48,068 nt of DNA from Alphaproteobacteria bacterium. GTDB lineage: Bacteria; Pseudomonadota; Alphaproteobacteria; JAUXUR01. The position numbers and the translations under genes were made by a program. Shown piece by piece: positions 45,201 through 48,068 of this stretch (the stretch's first letter is position 1; every line of letters begins with the position of its first letter). The notes under the pieces were generated by a model that ran no database searches, had not been told where the DNA came from, and was given only the letters and a program-made list of their open reading frames with translations. The DNA lies in the NCBI GenBank assembly GCA_030696155.1, contig JAUYSY010000049.1, positions 1 to 48,068 on the forward strand. The letters run 5' to 3'.

Positions 45201-48068
45201 CACAAATTGGAACATAATTTCGCCTTTTTCGGATGTTTCTCCGACAAGTGCTCTTCTTTTGAGCGCAACAGATCACGTTCGTTTTAGACCGAATCTAAAT
45301 TTCAGCGGAAATAATCAAAGCTTTACTTTTAAAACTTGGGATCAAACTTCTGGATCGCTTCATAACAGGATTGATACGACGCAGCCATTTTTACGTAATT
45401 TTGCAAGTGACACTCGTGTTAATTCAGATGTTGTAGGTGTTCAACAGGACGTTGCTGTCGAATTGCGTCAGGATGGAAGTGCTATTTTTAGTTATGACAC
45501 TTCTCCCAGTGGAACCACTCCAGATATAAAACAAGCTAGGGAAAGTTTCGATGGAAGCATAGCTTTACCTACCATTGTTACAAATCTCTCTTCTTCAGAA
45601 GATGAAAGTCAGATAGGGTCTTTTTCAGATGGTGGTTACGTCATTGTTTGGGAGGCACCTGATGACGTTACACTTAATGACATCTTTATGAAATTTTATG
45701 ATGCATCGGGTATTCTGGTGGGCAGCCAAATTATGGCGAATGCGACGACATCTGGTGACCAAACACTTCCATCTATAACTGTCTTACCCAATGATAATTT
45801 TGTTGTGACGTGGACTGATGATTCTTCCAATAATTTTAATATAACAGCGCGTATTTTTCGTCGTGATGGGGTAGCAATTACGAGTGAATTTACAATCAAC
45901 GAAACTTTACCGGGTCAGCAAAGCACTAATCTAGATGTGACACCTTTTGATCGCTATCATCGAACAATTGCATCTGATGCAAATGGTAATTTTGTTGTGA
46001 CATGGCGTTCTAATCAAGATGCAGGAGAAGGATTTAATATTTATGCACGTCGATTTGATCAAAATGGGATAGCTTTAGGTGCTGAATTCCGTGTCAATAA
46101 TACAAATTTTGCAGGCGATCAGCGCTTTTCAGTTGTTGCAATGGCACCGGATGGTCGTTTTGCAATCGTTTGGCAAAGTGAAGCTGGCGCAAATTCATCA
46201 GAAATTTTTGGCCAAATGTATCATGCTAATGGAACACCAAATGGCAATGAATTTAGATTAAATGACACTGTGACAGGTGCACAAGTTCATCCTTCAATTG
46301 CAATGGACGCAAATGGTAATCTTTATGCCGTGTGGGATAGCCCCAATATTGTAAACGGCGCTGCAAATGATGTTATCCTTAAAAAGTTTGACCTAAATGG
46401 ATTTGCCCTTACTGGTGAATTTAGGGTTAACACTATTACGACCGCAAATCAAATTGATCCTTCTATTGCTGTTGATGAAAGTGGACAATTTATTGTTGTT
46501 GCCTGGGAATCTGATCACTTAGGCACAAAAGATGTATATACACAACGATTGTTTTCACCTTCTTTTAGTGCAGAAAAAACAGGATATGTTGATGTTTTGG
46601 CTGCGAATAATCCTAATGATGCGCCCATTCTTGATAATACTGGTATTCCCCAATTAACTGCTATTCCTGAGGATGTAGACGATGCCTCTAATCCTGGTAA
46701 TACAATTGAAGATATAATAGGAAACACAATTACGGATGCTGATGGTCTTCCACAAGGGATTGCAATTACAGCGCTAGATAATACGTCGAATGGTGTTTGG
46801 CAATATTCTATTAATGGTGGTGGCAATTGGACGGATATTGATCCCGTAAGTGATAATGCTGCATTACTTCTTAAAGCTGATACGCTTACTTCTATGCGTT
46901 TTGTACCAAATCCTAATTATAACGGACCAGCAAACTTTTCGTACCGTGCTTGGGATCAAAGTGATGGAAATCCTAATGGTACAGAAGGTGTTGATACTTC
47001 TCCTAATGGCGGGGCAACGGCTTTTAGTGCTAATGTTGATACCGCACAAATTAATGTAACACCTGTTAATGATGCGCCAACCATTAATGCACCCTTTGTG
47101 ATTAATATGCTTGAGGATAATCAGCTTCCCTTCACAGGCATTAATACAATCACCTTTGATGATATTGATATTGAAGGCAAAGACGCTCAAATTGAACTTT
47201 CTGTTGCAAATGGAACTTTGTCTTTTACAGATGCTACAAATCTTTCTTTTACAATTGGAACGGGTATCGGTGATATGAATATGGTTTTCACAGGTACCTT
47301 GGCTAATATAAATGCTGCAATGGCAACACTTTCATTTACACCAAATTCTAATTTCAATGGACAGGAAATTTTATCGGTTAGCATTGATGATCAAGGCAAC
47401 ACAGGTACACCAGGAGCCGCTAAAACAGATCAATTGATTACTATTAATATAGGCGCTGTCAATGATGCGCCCATTCTTGATAATAGTGGTGTTCCTCAAT
47501 TAACTTCTATTCCTGAAGATGTGGACGATGCCTCTAATCCTGGCAATACAATTGAAAATATAATAGGCAGCACAATTACGGATGCTGATGGTCCTTTACA
47601 AGGCATTGCAATTACAGCATTAGATATTATAAATGGTGTTTGGCAATATTCTATTAACGATGGCGCCAATTGGACGGAAATTGGTCCCGTAAGCGATAAT
47701 GCTGCATTGCTTCTTAAAGCTGATACGCATACTTCTATGCGCTTTGTACCAAAACCTAATTATAACGGACCAGCAAACTTTTCGTACCGTGCTTGGGATC
47801 AAACGAGTTCAAACCCAGATACTACTCCTAATGGCGGGGCAACAGCTTTTAGTGCTAATGTTGATACCGCACAAATTAATGTAACACCCGTCAATGACGC
47901 GCCCATTAATACGGTGCCTTTACTTCCGATTGTAACCAGCGAGAATACTGCCGTTGCAATTCCAGGTGTATCTGTTGCAGATGTTGATATAAATGAAACA
48001 GCTGCACCGAACAATACGATTAAGGTTGATTTGCTCACAGATGTAGTCGGGGGCACAATGAATGTTAT
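42229..48068 (+). CDS. Giant surface/secreted protein: LEPR-XLL-like N-terminus, SBBP beta-propeller repeats, cadherin-like repeats (3' end outside window)
   Basis: One open frame of at least 1,946 codons to the window edge. No Sec signal; instead residues 22-35 read MRLLEQRFMFDAAI, close to the LEPR-XLL ('LEPR.MFDAA') N-terminal motif of giant exported proteins. Residues about 105-325 are the domain that precedes SBBP repeats (LSFEANKGQNDPSVKFAAKG). Then come about 8 SBBP repeats (DANGKIYLTGETSSNNFPTT ... DVFVAKIDPT ... LVYSTFYGGA), a cadherin-like part, a block of 'FDQNGIALGAEFRVNNT..GDQ' repeats (about 1150-1440), and cadherin/VCBS-like units (NDAPILDN ... ITDADG ... GVWQYSIN.G.NWT ... NYNGPANFSYRAWDQ). 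The acidic Asp/Asn-rich strands suggest calcium binding. It is divergent from the TolC/HlyD/M50 genes, its likely export system. An adhesin or surface-coat role is inferred. Confidence 0.85.
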   Translation, partial: MPKDFIDLQNSKKSKLSSRTTMRLLEQRFMFDAAIATTVADAQNTSDPHLDAAVHNDINAKPLATDASRDANTSQNIDPSKDTSKTILSDFTANAATTPKQTTQVTDEKSAISYMNGLPLSFEANKGQNDPSVKFAAKGADYGMYLTNDGIYFSLLGNDSTSPTGKSISNISLKFVDGNTQNLIGVHELQGKHNYIQSSKSVTDIPLYEKAKYENVYQGIDAIVYGNSQNELEYDFVVAPNADASQIAVEIAGATKLEIDANGRLLVHTKDGTLWQDAPVLYQYNGAQKTAIDGKFVLDGNHLKFDITNYDHSKTLFIDPIFSYGSYVGEVGLENQLNPSDATLGANNILGGFQRFGIKIHDNELYIVGETLRTESDSPAFPIKAGYDGTQNGSFDVFVAKLSPQRNGDSDLIYSTFIGGAGDDKATMLDVNALGEVYIAGETNSSDFPTEPDAPRTYDETPNGGKDVFVSKLNANGTKILYSTLLGGSGNDAAYHMVVDANGKIYLTGETSSNNFPTTNNPFDSSHNGGVDVFVAKIDPTLTGTNQLVYSTFYGGANDEAGYGLTIDALGNAYVVGQTFGTIPTLNTPFIASKPGGNDGFLFKLGPTGTGLYSTYFGGTGADSLSSVALDSNGNVFVAGRAQSSGLATNGAFDATVSGQDAIIAKLQLNGGGTADLLAATYFGGTSGENAREIKVDANGDVFIVGFTEGPNPVLTFGTGATPITGPGTFGYFAKFNNDLNDRLFSTHFGAKDGISNASDITAVSTFDITNTGQVAVIGTTTRDIETSTGAFDETLDAGPNNNNRLVNIFIQSYSIDNIDQAPVITGPNSFTILEDNTLSFENKISVSNDSATLTVNLTVSSGSLSQTFINGTVSQVNAALANLVFTPEANFPHSTNDGVVTLTMVANDSGGSTNKTITIAVKPVQDSPTASLDVTLPDINENQDDLTNLGALVSQIIADSMPTEVDGQVLGIAITSVDDTNGFWEYSSDGTNWNIISPFSDVSPTSALLLSATDHVRFRPNLNFSGNNQSFTFKTWDQTSGSLHNRIDTTQPFLRNFASDTRVNSDVVGVQQDVAVELRQDGSAIFSYDTSPSGTTPDIKQARESFDGSIALPTIVTNLSSSEDESQIGSFSDGGYVIVWEAPDDVTLNDIFMKFYDASGILVGSQIMANATTSGDQTLPSITVLPNDNFVVTWTDDSSNNFNITARIFRRDGVAITSEFTINETLPGQQSTNLDVTPFDRYHRTIASDANGNFVVTWRSNQDAGEGFNIYARRFDQNGIALGAEFRVNNTNFAGDQRFSVVAMAPDGRFAIVWQSEAGANSSEIFGQMYHANGTPNGNEFRLNDTVTGAQVHPSIAMDANGNLYAVWDSPNIVNGAANDVILKKFDLNGFALTGEFRVNTITTANQIDPSIAVDESGQFIVVAWESDHLGTKDVYTQRLFSPSFSAEKTGYVDVLAANNPNDAPILDNTGIPQLTAIPEDVDDASNPGNTIEDIIGNTITDADGLPQGIAITALDNTSNGVWQYSINGGGNWTDIDPVSDNAALLLKADTLTSMRFVPNPNYNGPANFSYRAWDQSDGNPNGTEGVDTSPNGGATAFSANVDTAQINVTPVNDAPTINAPFVINMLEDNQLPFTGINTITFDDIDIEGKDAQIELSVANGTLSFTDATNLSFTIGTGIGDMNMVFTGTLANINAAMATLSFTPNSNFNGQEILSVSIDDQGNTGTPGAAKTDQLITINIGAVNDAPILDNSGVPQLTSIPEDVDDASNPGNTIENIIGSTITDADGPLQGIAITALDIINGVWQYSINDGANWTEIGPVSDNAALLLKADTHTSMRFVPKPNYNGPANFSYRAWDQTSSNPDTTPNGGATAFSANVDTAQINVTPVNDAPINTVPLLPIVTSENTAVAIPGVSVADVDINETAAPNNTIKVDLLTDVVGGTMNV
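46615..47899 (+). repeat. Duplicated ~440-470 bp coding unit, period 846 bp
   Basis: The stretch from 46615 and that from 47461 (each opening AATGATGCGCCCATTCTTGA) are near-identical over some 440-470 bases. They encode the same cadherin-like unit (NDAPILDN to NVTPVNDAP); the stretch between them (47080-47460) is a different unit. A recent in-frame duplication within the giant gene. Confidence 0.8.

Noticed and set aside
44271..47802. Several 60-108-codon frames on both strands inside the giant gene
   Set aside because: Shadows of a continuous repeat-protein frame that runs from 42229 to the window edge.

Overview
The window is AT-rich with short intergenic spaces. Its gene complement suggests a Gram-negative, probably host-associated alphaproteobacterium (Holosporales/Rickettsiales-like is my best guess). 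Pointers are a DUF4167 protein, a degenerate GGDEF-EAL protein of an alphaproteobacterial type, lipid A/Kdo genes, ispE, and many Sec-exported proteins of unknown function with very AT-rich, Asn/Lys-rich sequences. The taxonomic call is an inference from gene content and base composition only.

Layout. 1-987: 5' part of an ABC exporter, running off the left edge. 1513-4788: a two-gene unit of a pentameric ligand-gated ion channel homologue and an exported protein that joins a catalytically degenerate calcineurin-like phosphoesterase domain to a LivK-type periplasmic binding domain. 4925-9552: housekeeping/metabolic genes (glutamine amidotransferase, SDR, lipB, threonine aldolase, small P-loop kinase-like ATPase). 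9791-11383: exported protein of unknown function. 11450-17193: envelope sugar block (epimerase, divergent nucleotide-sugar dehydrogenase, then waaA-lpxK-lpxL overlapping by ATGA). 17245-18954 and 26066-28891: two large exported proteins that end in toxin-antitoxin-type RNase folds (HicA-like and YoeB-like). Between them lie a DUF4167 protein, an L,D-transpeptidase, a frameshifted exported protein, ispE, a degenerate nuclease and a degenerate GGDEF-EAL protein. 29338-33256: dppBCDF-type peptide importer without its binding protein. 33377-35302: FlaA1/CapD-type sugar dehydratase. 35318-48068: a candidate secretion locus. On the minus strand it has a TolC-like protein, a HlyD-type adaptor, a GAF-TM-HlyD protein and an M50-protease-HlyD fusion. 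Divergently transcribed is a giant surface protein (at least 1,946 codons, running off the right edge) with an N-terminal LEPR-XLL-like motif, SBBP beta-propeller repeats and cadherin-like repeats.

The most interesting systems are: (1) the ion channel plus pseudo-phosphatase/periplasmic-binding-protein pair, which looks like a ligand-sensing channel with its own soluble receptor; (2) the M50-HlyD/GAF-HlyD/adaptor/TolC set next to a giant protein, with no ABC ATPase in the visible locus; (3) exported proteins carrying RNase toxin domains with no antitoxin gene beside them.

The gaps hold short mobile-looking repeats. Three MITE-like elements with terminal inverted repeats share a related core (1111-1232, 5731-5837, 37527-37708); two of them end at or inside the stop codon of a neighbouring gene. 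Two tandem copies of a different palindromic element fill 39288-39668. I found no rRNA, recognisable tRNA, CRISPR array or intact transposase.
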